Below, one piece after another: positions 14,001-26,816 of a DNA stretch of 64,000 nucleotides; within the stretch, counting starts at the first letter, position 1; every line of letters starts with the position of its first letter. The notes beneath the pieces were generated by a model, which saw only the letters and a program-made list of their open reading frames with translations, was not told where the DNA came from and searched no databases. The DNA is from Oasisia sp. SBJ-2009 (Eukaryota; Annelida; Polychaeta; Sabellida; Siboglinidae): NCBI GenBank assembly GCA_964017155.1, contig OZ024861.1:682001-746000 (forward strand), written 5' to 3'. The position numbers and the translations under genes were made by a program.

Positions 14001-17000
14001 AGTAATTCACTATTTGGCACTTATGTACAAGTCGGACCCACCTCAATGTTGCTATGATATCAGTATTTTTGTCAACATTTGATACTTGATTAAATTAATT
14101 CATTCAATTACAATCATCTTGCGCGTATTTATGTTTTATAAACAGCGCGTCTTGGCAAACTTTCGAGGTCGAAAAAAACAGCGCGATTTGTGCCAGTCGC
14201 AAGCGCAGCGGTGCATGTTATTCCGCTGAGCATACGAAATGAGCGATAAACAGTTTGTTTATGCCGACCGCGCTGTCTTTTCGACCTCAAAAGTCTGCTA
14301 AGACGCGCTGTATATAAAACATAAATATGCGCAAGACGATTATAATTGATAGAATTAACAAAATCAAGTATCAAATGTTGACAAAGATACAGTTATAATA
14401 CCAAAATTGAGGTGGGCCCGATTTGTACATAAATGCCTAGACTTGCGGGCGCGTACCTTCACGCGCACTCTCTCATAAAAGCACGTATACTCTCAATTTG
14501 TTTCCAGTATTTCACTATTTGGCACTTATGTACAAGTCGGACCCACCTCAATGTTGCTATTATATCAGTATTTTTGTCAACATTTGATACTTGATTAAAT
14601 TAAGTCATTCAATTTTAATCATCTTGCGCGTATTTATGTTTTATAAACAGCGCGTCTTGGCAAACTTTTGAGGTCGAAAAGACAGCGCGATTTGTGCCAG
14701 TCGCAAGCGCAGCGGTGCATGTTATTCCGCTGAGTATACGAAATGAGCGATAAACAGTTTGTTTATGCCGACCGCGCTGTCTTTTCGACCTCAAAAGTCT
14801 GCTAAGACGCGCTGTATATAAAACATAAATATGCGCAAGATGATTATAATTGATAGAATTAACAAAATCAAGTATCAAATGTTGGCAAAGATACAGTTAT
14901 AATACCAAAATTGAGGTGGGCCCGACTTGTACATAAGTGCCAACACTTGCGGGCGCGTACCTTCACGCGCACTCTCTCATAAAAGCACGTATACTCTCAA
15001 TTGTTTTCAGTATTTCACTATTTGGCACTTATGTACAAGTCGGACCCACCTCAATGTTGCTATTATATCAGTATTTTTGCCAACATGTGATACTTGATTA
15101 AATTAATTCTTTCAATTATAATCACCTTGCGCGTATTTATGTTTTATAAACAGCGCGTCTTGGCAAACTTTTGAGGTCGAAAAGACAGCGCGATTTGTTC
15201 CAGTCGCAAGAGCAGCGGTGCATGTTACTGCGCTGAGCGTATGAAATGAGCGATAAACAGTTTCTTTATGCTGACCGAGCTGTCTTTTCGACCTCAAAAG
15301 TCTGCTAAGACGCGCTGTATATAAAACATAAATATGCGCAAGATGATTATAATTGATAAAATTAACAAAATCAAGTATCAAATGTTGACAAAGATACAGT
15401 TATAATACCAAAATTGAGGTGGGCCCGACTTGTACATAAGTGCCAACACTTGCGGCGCGTACCTTCACGCGCACTGTCTCATAAAAGCACGTATACTATC
15501 AATTGTTTTCAGTATTTCACTATTTGGCCTTATGTACAAGTCGGACCCACCTCAATGTTGCTATGATATCAGTATTTTTGTCAACATGTGATACTTGATT
15601 AAATTAATTCATTCAATTATAATCATCTTGCGCGTATTTATGTTTTATAAACAGCGCGTCTTGGCAAACTTTTGAGGTCGAAAAGACAGCGCGGTTTGTG
15701 CCAGTCGCAAGCGCAGCGGTGCATGTTATTCCGCTGAGCATACGAAATGAGCGATAAACAGTTTGTTTATGCCGACCGCGCTGTCTTTTCAACCTCAAAA
15801 GTCTGCTAAGACGCGCTGTATATAAAACATAAATATGCGCAAGATGATTATAATTGATAGAATTAACAAAATCAAGTATCAAATGTTGGCAAAGATACAG
15901 TTATAATACCAAAATTGAGGTGGGCCCGACTTCTACATAAGTGCCAACACTTGCGGGCGCGTACCTTCACGCGCACTCTCTCATAAAAGCACGTATACTC
16001 TCAATTGTTTTCAGTATTTCATTATTTGGCACTTATGTACAAGTCGGACCCACCTCAATGTTGCTATTATATCAGTATTTTTGCCAACATTTGATACTTG
16101 ATTAAATTAATTCATTCAATTATAATCATCTTGCGCGTATCTATGTTTTATAAACAGCGCGTCTTGGCAAACTTTTGAGGTCGAAAAGACAGCGCGATTT
16201 GTGCCAGTCGCAAGCGCAGCGGTGCATGTTACTACGCTGAGCATACGAAATGAGCGATAAACAGTTTGTTTATGCCGACCGCGCTGTCTTTTCGACCTCA
16301 AAAGTCTGCTAAGACGCGCTGTATATAAAACATAAATATGCGCAAGATGATTATAACTGATAGAATTAACAAAATCAAGTATCAAATGTTGACAAAGATA
16401 CAGTTAAAAAATACCAAAATTGAGGTGGGCCCGACTTGTACATAAATGCCTAGACTTGCGGGCTCGTACCTTCACGCGCACTCTCTCATAAAAGCACGTA
16501 TACTCACAATTTGTTTTCAGTATTTCACTATTTGGCACTTATGTACAAGTCGGACCCACCTCAATGTTGCTATTATATCAGTATTTTTGTCAACATTTGA
16601 TACTTGATTAAATTAATTCATTCAATTATAATCATCTTGCGCGTATTTATGTTTTATAAACAGCCCGTCTTGGCAAACTTTTGAGGTCGAAAAGACAGCG
16701 CGATTTGTGCCCGTCGCAAGCGCAGCGGTGCATGTTATTCCGCTGAGCATACGAAATGAGCGATAAACAGTTTGTTTATGCCGACCGCGCTGTCTTTTCG
16801 ACCTCAAAAGTCTGCTAAGACGCGCTGTATATAAAACATAAATATGCGCAAGATGATTATAATTGATAGAATTAACAAAATCAAGTATCAAATGTTGGCA
16901 AAGATACAGTTATAATACCAAAATTGAGGTGGGCCCGACTTGTACATAAGTGCCAACACTTGCGGGCGCGTACCTTCACGCGCACTCTCTCATAAAAGCA

Positions 17001-20000
17001 CGTATACTCTCAATTGTTTTCAGTATTTCACTATTTGGCACTTATGTACAAGTCGGACCCACCTCAATGTTGCTATTATATCAGTATTTTGGCCAACATT
17101 TGATACTTGATTAAATTAATTCTTTCAATTATAATCACCTTGCGCGTATTTATGTTTTATAAACAGCGCGTCTTGGCAAACTTTTGAGGTCGAAAAGACA
17201 GCGCGATTTGTGCCAGTCGCAAGCGCAGCGGTGCATGTTATTCCGCTGAGCATACGAAATGAGCGATAAACAATTTGTTTATGCCGACCGCGCTGTCTTT
17301 TCGACCTCAAAAGTCTGCTAAGACACGCTGTATATAAAACATAAATATGCGCAAGATGATTATAATTGATAGAATTAACAAAATCAAGTATCAAATGTTG
17401 GCAAAGATACAGTTATAATACCAAAATTGAGGTGGGCCCGACTTCTACATAAGTGCCAACACTTGCGGGCGCGTACCTTCACGCGCACTCTCTCATAAAA
17501 GCACGTATACTCTCAATTGTTTTCAGTATTTCATTATTTGGCACTTATGTACAAGTCGGACCCACCTCAATGTTGCTATTATATCAGTATTTTTGCCAAC
17601 ATTTCATACTTGATTAAATTAATTCATTCAATTATAATCATCTTGCGCGTATCTATGTTTTATAAACAGCGCGTCTTGGCAAACTTTTGAGGTCGAAAAG
17701 ACAGCGCGATTTGTGCCAGTCGCAAGCGCAGCGGTGCATGTTACTACGCTGAGCATACGAAATGAGCGATAAACAGTTTGTTTATGCCGACCGCGCTGTC
17801 TTTTCGACCTCAAAAGTCTGCTAAGACGCGCTGTATATAAAACATAAATATGCGCAAGATGATTATAACTGATAGAATTAACAAAATCAAGTATCAAATG
17901 TTGACAAAGATACAGTTATAATACCAAAATTGAGGTGGGCCCGCCTTGTACATAAATGCCTAGACTTGCGGGCTCGTACCTTCACGCGCACTCTCTCATA
18001 AAAGCACGTATACTCTCAATTTGTTTTCAGTAATTCACTATTTGGCACTTATGTACAAGTCGGACCCACCTCAATGTTGCTATGATATCAGTATTTTTGT
18101 CAACATTTGATACTTGATTAAATTAATTCATTCAATTACAATCATCTTGCGCGTATTTATGTTTTATAAACAGCGCGTCTTGGCAAACTTTCGAGGTCGA
18201 AAAAAACAGCGCGATTTGTGCCAGTCGCAAGCGCAGCGGTGCATGTTATTCCGCTGAGCATACGAAATGAGCGATAAACAGTTTGTTTATGCCGACCGCG
18301 CTGTCTTTTCGACCTCAAAAGTCTGCTAAGACGCGCTGTATATAAAACATAAATATGCGCAAGACGATTATAATTGATAGAATTAACAAAATCAAGTATC
18401 AAATGTTGACAAAGATACAGTTATAATACCAAAATTGAGGTGGGCCCGATTTGTACATAAATGCCTAGACTTGCGGGCGCGTACCTTCACGCGCACTCTC
18501 TCATAAAAGCACGTATACTCTCAATTTGTTTCCAGTATTTCACTATTTGGCACTTATGTACAAGTCGGACCCACCTCAATGTTGCTATTATATCAGTATT
18601 TTTGTCAACATTTGATACTTGATTAAATTAAGTCATTCAATTTTAATCATCTTGCGCGTATTTATGTTTTATAAACAGCGCGTCTTGGCAAACTTTTGAG
18701 GTCGAAAAGACAGCGCGATTTGTGCCAGTCGCAAGCGCAGCGGTGCATGTTATTCCGCTGAGTATACGAAATGAGCGATAAACAGTTTGTTTATGCCGAC
18801 CGCGCTGTCTTTTCGACCTCAAAAGTCTGCTAAGACGCGCTGTATATAAAACATAAATATGCGCAAGATGATTATAATTGATAGAATTAACAAAATCAAG
18901 TATCAAATGTTGGCAAAGATACAGTTATAATACCAAAATTGAGGTGGGCCCGACTTGTACATAAGTGCCAACACTTGCGGGCGCGTACCTTCACGCGCAC
19001 TCTCTCATAAAAGCACGTATACTCTCAATTGTTTTCAGTATTTCACTATTTGGCACTTATGTACAAGTCGGACCCACCTCAATGTTGCTATTATATCAGT
19101 ATTTTTGCCAACATGTGATACTTGATTAAATTAATTCTTTCAATTATAATCACCTTGCGCGTATTTATGTTTTATAAACAGCGCGTCTTGGCAAACTTTT
19201 GAGGTCGAAAAGACAGCGCGATTTGTTCCAGTCGCAAGAGCAGCGGTGCATGTTACTGCGCTGAGCGTATGAAATGAGCGATAAACAGTTTCTTTATGCT
19301 GACCGAGCTGTCTTTTCGACCTCAAAAGTCTGCTAAGACGCGCTGTATATAAAACATAAATATGCGCAAGATGATTATAATTGATAAAATTAACAAAATC
19401 AAGTATCAAATGTTGACAAAGATACAGTTATAATACCAAAATTGAGGTGGGCCCGACTTGTACATAAGTGCCAACACTTGCGGCGCGTACCTTCACGCGC
19501 ACTGTCTCATAAAAGCACGTATACTATCAATTGTTTTCAGTATTTCACTATTTGGCCTTATGTACAAGTCGGACCCACCTCAATGTTGCTATGATATCAG
19601 TATTTTTGTCAACATGTGATACTTGATTAAATTAATTCATTCAATTATAATCATCTTGCGCGTATTTATGTTTTATAAACAGCGCGTCTTGGCAAACTTT
19701 TGAGGTCGAAAAGACAGCGCGGTTTGTGCCAGTCGCAAGCGCAGCGGTGCATGTTATTCCGCTGAGCATACGAAATGAGCGATAAACAGTTTGTTTATGC
19801 CGACCGCGCTGTCTTTTCAACCTCAAAAGTCTGCTAAGACGCGCTGTATATAAAACATAAATATGCGCAAGATGATTATAATTGATAGAATTAACAAAAT
19901 CAAGTATCAAATGTTGGCAAAGATACAGTTATAATACCAAAATTGAGGTGGGCCCGATTTGTACGTTAATGCCTAGACTTGCGGGCGCGTACCTTCACGC

Positions 20001-20640
20001 GCACTCTCTCATAAAAGCACGTATACTCTCAATTTGTTTTCAGTATTTCACTATTTGGCACTTATGTACAAGTCGGACCCACCTCAATGTTGCTATTATA
20101 TCAGTATTTTTGTCAACATTTGATACTTGATTAAATTAATTCATTCAATTATAATCATCTTGCGCGTATTTATGTTTTATAAACAGCCCGTCTTGGCAAA
20201 CTTTTGAGGTCGAAAAGACAGCGCGATTTGTGCCCGTCGCAAGCGCAGCGGTGCATGTTATTCCGCTGAGCATACGAAATGAGCGATAAACAGTTTGTTT
20301 ATGCCGACCGCGCTGTCTTTTCGACCTCAAAAGTCTGCTAAGACGCGCTGTATATAAAACATAAATATGCGCAAGATGATTATAATTGATAGAATTAACA
20401 AAATCAAGTATCAAATGTTGACAAAGATACAGTTATAATACCAAAATTGAGGTGGGCCCGATTTGTACATAAATGCCTAGACTTGCGGGCGCGTACCTTC
20501 ACGCGCACTCTCTCATAAAAGCACGTATACTCTCAATTTGTTTCCAGTATTTCACTATTTGGCACTTATGTACAAGTCGGACCCACCTCAATGTTGCTAT
20601 TATATCAGTATTTTTGTCAACATTTGATACTTGATTAAAT
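8041..20640. repeat. Eight-monomer higher-order repeats (~4029 bp)
   Basis: Matching monomers recur at an offset of 4028-4029 bp: 8565/12594/16622, 9068/13097/17125, 9571/13600/17628 and 10100/14129/18157, and 14615/18643, 15112/19140, 15613/19641 for the second half. The first four monomers are constant across three units. The last four differ between units, so the unit is still being rearranged by unequal exchange or conversion. Confidence 0.88.
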
Positions 20641-23600
20641 TAAGTCATTCAATTTTAATCATCTTGCGCGTATTTATGTTTTATAAACAGCGCGTCTTGG
20701 CAAACTTTTGAGGTCGAAAAGACAGCGCGATTTGTGCCAGTCGCAAGCGCAGCGGTGCATGTTATTCCGCTGAGCATACGAAATGAGCGAGAAACAATTT
20801 GTTTATGCCGACCGCGCTGTCTTTTCGACCTCAAAAGTCTGCTAAGACGCGCTGTATATAAAACATAAATATGCGCAAGATGATTATAATTGATAGAATT
20901 AACAAAATCAAGTATCAAATGTTGGCAAAGATACAGTTATAATACCAAAATTGAGGTGGGCCCGACTTCTACATAAGTGCCAACACTTGCGGGCGCGTAC
21001 CTTCACGCGCACTCTCTCATAAAAGCACGTATACTCTCAATTGTTTTCAGTATTTCATTATTTGGCACTTATGTACAAGTCGGACCCACCTCAATGTTGC
21101 TATTATATCAGTATTTTTGCCAACATTTGATACTTGATTAAATTAATTCATTCAATTATAATCATCTTGCGCGTATTTATGTTTTATAAACAGTGCGTCT
21201 TGGCAAACTTTTGAGGTCGAAAAGACAGCGCGATTTGTGCCAGTCGCAAGCGCAGCGGTGCATGTTATTCCGCTGAGTATACGAAATGAGCGATAAACAG
21301 TTTGTTTATGCCGACCGCGCTGTCTTTTCGACCTCAAAAGTCTGCTAAGACGCGCTGTATATAAAACATAAATATGCGCAAGATGATTATAATTGATAGA
21401 ATTAACAAAATCAAGTATCAAATGTTGGCAAAGATACAGTTATAATACCAAAATTGAGGTGGGCCCGACTTGTACATAAGTGCCAACACTTGCGGGCGCG
21501 TACCTTCACGCGCACTCTCTCATAAAAGCACGTATACTCTCAATTGTTTTCAGTATTTCACTATTTGGCACTTATGTACAAGTCGGACCCACCTCAATGT
21601 TGCTATTATATCAGTATTTTTGCCAACATTTGATACTTGATTAAATTAATTCTTTCAATTATAATCACCTTGCGCGTATTTATGTTTTATAAACAGCGCG
21701 TCTTGGCAAACTTTTGAGGTCGAAAAGACAGCGCGATTTGTTCCAGTCGCAAGAGCAGCGGTGCATGTTACTGCGCTGAGCGTATGAAATGAGCGATAAA
21801 CAGTTTCTTTATGCTGACCGAGCTGTCTTTTCGACCTCAAAAGTCTGCTAAGACGCGCTGTATATAAAACATAAATATGCGCAAGATGATTATAATTGAT
21901 AAAATTAACAAAATCAAGTATCAAATGTTGACAAAGATACAGTTATAATACCAAAATTGAGGTGGGCCCGACTTGTACATAAATGCCTACACTTGCCGGC
22001 TCGTACCTTCACGCGCACTCTCTCATAAAAGCACGTATACTCTCAATTTGTTTTCAGTATTTCACTATTTGGCACTTATGTACAAGTCGGACCCACCTCA
22101 ATGTTGCTATTATATCAGTATTTTTGCCAACATTTGATACTTGATTAAATTAATTCATTCAATTATAATCATCTTGCGCGTATTTATGTTTTATAAACAG
22201 CGCGTCTTGGCAAACTTTTGAGGTCGAAAAGACAGCGCGATTTGTGCCAGTCGTAAGCGCAGCGGTGCACGTTACTGCGCTGAGCGTATGAAATGAGCGA
22301 TAAACAGTTTGTTTATGCCGACCGCGCTGTCTTTTCGACCTCAAAAGTCTGCTAAGACGCGCTGTATATAAAACATAAATATGCGCAAGATGATTATAAT
22401 TGATAGAACTAACAAAATCAAGTATCAAATGTTGGCAAAGATAGAGTTATTATACCAAAATTGAGGTGGGCCCGACTTGTACATCAGTGCCAACACTTGC
22501 GGGCGCGTACCTTCACGCGCACTCTCTCATAAAAGCACGTATACTCTCAATTGTTTTCAATATTTCACTATTTGGCACTTATGTACAAGTCGGACCCACC
22601 TCAATGTTGCTATTATATCAGTATTTTTGCCAACGTTTGATACTTGATTAAATTAATTCATTCAATTATAATCATCTTGCGCGTATTTATGTTTTATAAA
22701 CAGCGCGTCTTGGCAAACTTTTGAGGTCGAAAAGACAGCGCGATTTGTGCCAGTCGCAAGCGCAGCGGTGCATGTTACTTAGCTGAGCATATGAAATGAG
22801 CGATAAACAGTTTGTTTATGCCGACCGCGCTGTCTTTTCGAACTCAAAAGTATGCTAAGACGCGCTGTATATAAAACATTAATATGCGCAAGATGATTAT
22901 AATTGATAGAATTAACAAAATGAAGTATCAAATGTTGGCAAAGATACAGTTATAATACCAAAATTGAGGTGGGCCCGACTTGTACGTGAATGCCTAGACT
23001 TGCGGGCGCGTACCTTCACGCGCACTCTCTCATAAAAGCAAGTATACTCTCAATTGTTTTCAGTATTTCACTATTTGGCACTTATGTACAAGTCGGACCC
23101 ACCTCAATGCTGCTATTATATCAGTATTTTTGCCAACATTTGATACTTGATTAAATTAATTCATTCAATTATAATCATCTTGCGCGTATTTATGTTTTAT
23201 AAACAGCGCGTCTTGGCAAACTTTTGAGGTCGAAAAGACAGCGCGATTTGTGCCAGTCGCAAGCGCAGCGGTGCATGTTACTGCGCTGAGCGTATGAAAT
23301 GAGCGATAAACAGTTTGTTTATGCCGACCGCGCTGTCTTTTCGACCTCAAAAGTCTGCTAAGACGCGCTGTATATAAAACATAAATATGCGCAAGATGAT
23401 TATAATTGATAGAACTAACAAAATCAAGTATCAAATGTTGGCAAAGATAAAGTTATTATACCAAAATTGAGGTGGGCCCTACTTGTACATAAGTGCCAAC
23501 ACTTGCGGGCGGGTACCTTCACGCGCACTCTCTCATAAAAGCACGTATACTCTCAATTGTTTTCAGTATTTCACTATTTGGCACTTATGTACAAGTCGGA

Positions 23601-24507
23601 CCCACCTCAATGTTGCTATTATATCAGTATTTTTGCCAACATTTGATACTTGATTAAATTAATTCATTCAATTATAATCATCTTGCGCGTATTTATGTTT
23701 TATAAACAGCGCGTCTTGGCAAACTTTTGAGGTCGAAAAGACAGCGCGATTTGTGCCAGTCGCAAGCGCAGCGGTGCATGTTACTGCGCTGAGCATAGGA
23801 AATGAGCGATAAACAGTTTGTTTATGCCGACCGCGCTGTCTCTTCGACCTCAAAAGTATGCTAAGACGCGCTGTATATAAAACATAAATATGCGCAAGAT
23901 GATTATAATTGATAGAATTAACAAAATCAAGTATCAAATGTTGACAAAGATACAGTTATAATACCAAAATTGAGGTGGGCCCGACTTGTACATCAATGCC
24001 TAGACTTGCGGGCGCGTACCTTCACGCGCACTCTCTCATAAAAGCACGTATACTGTCAATTTGTTTTCAGTATTTCACTATTTGGCACTTATGTACAAGT
24101 CGGACTAACCTCAATGTTGCTATTATATCAGTATTTTTGCCAACATTTGATACTTGATTAAATTAATTAATTCAATTATAATCATCTTGCGCGTATTTAT
24201 GTTTTATAAACAGCGCGTCTTGGCAAACTTTTGAGGTCGAAAAGACAGCGCGTTTTGTGCCAGTCGCAAGCGCAGCGGTGCATGTTACTCCGCTGAGCAT
24301 ACGAAATGAGCGATAAACAGTTTGTTTATGCCGACCGCGCTGTCTTTTTGACCTCAAAAGTCTGCTAAGACGCGCTGTATATAAAACATAAATATGCGCA
24401 AGATGATTATAATTGATAGAATTAACAAAATCAAGTATCAAATGTTGGCAAAGATACAGTTATAATACCAAAATTGAGGTGGGCCCGACTTGTACATAAG
24501 TGCCAAA
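20641..24507. repeat. Right edge of the satellite: mixed and divergent monomers
   Basis: From about 20641 the monomers combine features of several types, and from about 22159 they carry many private changes (for example TTACTTAGCTGAG near 22776, AATGCTGCTATT near 23106, GGACTAACCTC near 24103). The last monomer is cut at about 24507 inside the inverted arm. Divergent monomers next to a homogenised core are the usual picture at the edge of a satellite array. Confidence 0.85.
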
Positions 24508-26612
24508 AGTATAAATACATGCTGTATGAGTGTATCTGGCGGAGACTAAGCCAAGTTAAGCCTAATTAAGGCTAAGCGATGCCGACTGTCAAATTTAAAA
24601 AATAATCTAACAAGTTAGAGAATCCGCGTCTAGTAGGCCTATAATGAAGTTCTGAAGTTGCAGTTCTTGTTGAATTAGCCCACGACTACTCGCCCTGGTT
24701 GCTAACTGCGATAAAGCACTTAATACATACCTTCACAGAAGAAACACTTCGGAACGTTCGTCACAACACGCAAAAGCACATGCGGTTTGTTATTGTGCCG
24801 TAGGATGCCGATCTCGAACAAAACACGTGACCCAAAAAGGGCAGGACGTCTACACCGGCTAATGGTTTCGCCAATTATACCCGGTGTAACGACGATTGTT
24901 TTTTGCCAAATAAAAAAGCCAAGTACGCATTTTAAAATTAAACTGACTGTGCATACTAGTTAAACTATTGAAACATTACACATCAGGACATAAAAGAAAA
25001 GGATTGGCAATGGGCAAAACGAAATGATTGGGGACCTTTAACACTCTGGGAAAGTGTGACGATTTAAAAAAAAAATGATTGGCTATAAATCGTCGGTATT
25101 TAGATTAACCTTTTTATTTCGAATGCAAATAAATAATATTTGTGGATACATAGGACACCTATCGTGTATAATAAGGCACCATATTTTCGTTTTTGCGCAG
25201 AAATGTCTAATAACGAGGAAATCCGAAGAAAAAAAATTATAATTACATGGGCTAGATATATAGGAGGTAATCAAACCACTCGGCTTGGAATAAAAATGGC
25301 GATACGCAGTGTTCTATGTCGACGATTTAGGCACTGAAAATAATTTTTTCCCCAGTTTATCTTATAAGTAAATATGCTTCTGTTACCATTAATGTATACT
25401 TATATAGTGTACATTTAGGTATATGGAATGTTATAGCTGTGTTTCACTTCCCCTTTAAAACTGTTGCTACCGCACGGAGTCTGGGTAACCGAGGCTACTA
25501 ATTGAGGGGATGAAAAGTGCTGCCACCTCACGGAGTCTGGTTAATCGATGGCCAGCTCTTGTAAACAGATTCGCCAGATGGCAATCAGTCGATGTGTTGT
25601 TTTGGATTTTAGATAACGCAAGGAATAATGATCATAATACTACAAATGTACATTGATTTGATAGATCCTGTATTAATATGCAATACAACTGTTAGTATGA
25701 AGACTTGCCAAGGAAGTTGCGGATCTGACCAACGTCGATGTTGACGTTCAAAGACGTCGAACATCAGACTCGGTGTCGGAGACATCACTTCAGATCAGAC
25801 TTAGCTGTCGGCGTCACAGACCCACTCGCAGTGTATATTTGACACAAGTTCACTTCACAGAGAGAGGGAAGACCTTGTTACCAGATGGTAAGAATTGGGG
25901 ATCAATAACAAGTCACTCACAAATATTTTATTATACCAGTTTACATCTGGACTGGGCTATTTCATCACACTACACTTTCAACTGTTGTCAGTGTTGAACA
26001 TTAATCTCCATAAACGAAACATGCCATTACATGGGAAGGATGCTACAGTTTGGTTCTGTCGGATTTGGTCTCAAGACCCCACCTGTGGCTGTGGCTGTGA
26101 CAGCCTAGGAGATTTGTTTCCATTTCGAGATCAGAATATATGGGATGATTGTCATGTATGTTATATGGGTATCCTGTTATATAACTTTATAAGATATTTC
26201 CTGCAACTACCAGTATGGTCTATATAAAATATATAGCTATGGATAAGTTTTGGTATTATAGTTGAATGCTCAGGCACTATTTTTGTTTAAATTTTAAGAA
26301 ATAACACCAACATGAATCCTTGGGTGACAATGGTGTACGTATGTTTCTCAAATAAGTTACAAAATCTTCAAGCTGTGAACAATATATACTCCATATGACT
26401 GCCCGTGTTTATTTTGTCTTGACTTAATTTGGACTAATTAAAATTATATGTGGATTCTTAAGGCTGTATGTGTGCCATGCTGTGGTAATTGTTTGTTTGT
26501 TTTTTCTGTGCTACACGCTACAGGCATCCACACCGGCCACCAACACAAGGTGAACACACAGCACTGATCAGTTGCAGTTTCCCTGGCCCTGGCACGTTGA
26601 CCTTCCTCAGCC
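24508..26612. other. Unique DNA between satellite and SMCR8; presumed promoter and 5' UTR
   Basis: No protein-coding exon is recognisable here. A CACGTGAC box lies at 24824-24831. The segment about 25700-25890 is less AT-rich than its surroundings, contains TGACGT and GACGTC near 25740-25757 and ends at a good donor (CAGATG/GTAAGA near 25886). It could be a non-coding first exon. A CAG at 26608-26610, just before the SMCR8 ATG, fits the acceptor of an intron in the 5' UTR. Promoter and UTR assignments are inference. Confidence 0.4.
25455..25555. repeat. Dispersed repeat, two tandem copies; related copy at 37681-37725
   Basis: Two related segments (GCACGGAGTCTGGGTAACCG near 25470 and CACGGAGTCTGGTTAATCG near 25527) stand in tandem. 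The reverse complement of the second, with AAGTGCTGCCACCTCA, occurs in SMCR8 intron 9 at about 37681-37725. It is an interspersed repeat of unknown class. Confidence 0.55.
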
Positions 26613-26816
26613 ATGTTTGGAGGCTACACAGAAGTAGCGGCATACTATGTGTTGGAGCCAGAACTAAATGACAACAGGGAGGAAGTTATTACTGAAATAC
26701 CTCCAGAGTACCTTGCCAGCCATAGCACGCCTGACGCATGGCATCAGAACGCAGTCTGTCAAGATGACTTCATAATGATTGCAGAGTTTTGTGAGCAAGA
26801 AGGGCCAAAACCTCTC
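26613..26816 (+). CDS. SMCR8: SMCR8 exon 1 (first coding exon)
   Basis: It encodes residues 1-68, starting MFGGYTEVAAYY. The ATG has G at -3 and lies two bases after a possible acceptor CAG, so a 5' UTR exon is likely. The end DDFIMIAEFCEQEGPKPL matches the start of the SMCR8 longin domain (FILISEFSEQVGPQPL in human). The donor is CTC/GTGAGT, phase 0. The acidic first ~45 residues have no counterpart I recognise. Confidence 0.9.

Larger units (their letters stand above)
1..24507. repeat. Satellite array, ~503-bp monomer with higher-order structure
   Basis: About 48 head-to-tail copies of a 501-506 bp monomer fill this interval; the array runs off the left end and stops mid-monomer near 24507. 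Within a monomer (for example 1013-1515) the stretch 1177-1349 is matched by its reverse complement at 1427-1595, which crosses into the next monomer, so the array alternates arm, spacer, inverted arm, spacer. The spacers are about 84 bp (around 1093-1176) and 77 bp (around 1350-1426). Landmarks are GAGGTGGGCCCGACTTGTAC on one arm and GTACAAGTCGGACCCACCTC on the other. No transposase or other credible protein is encoded. Pericentromeric or other heterochromatin is a reasonable guess, not shown by sequence. Confidence 0.97.

Noticed and set aside
8..24441. An ~89-codon open frame on the minus strand in about 40 satellite monomers (starts MILDFVN, ends KYAQDDYN).
   Set aside because: It recurs because the monomers are near-identical; it spans both inverted arms and a spacer, is broken in several monomers, and shows no domain. 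Chance open frame in a satellite. A dN/dS test on divergent monomers would settle it.
25140..25337. A 65-codon frame upstream of SMCR8.
   Set aside because: No similarity, AT-rich context and no splice or start context; treated as chance.
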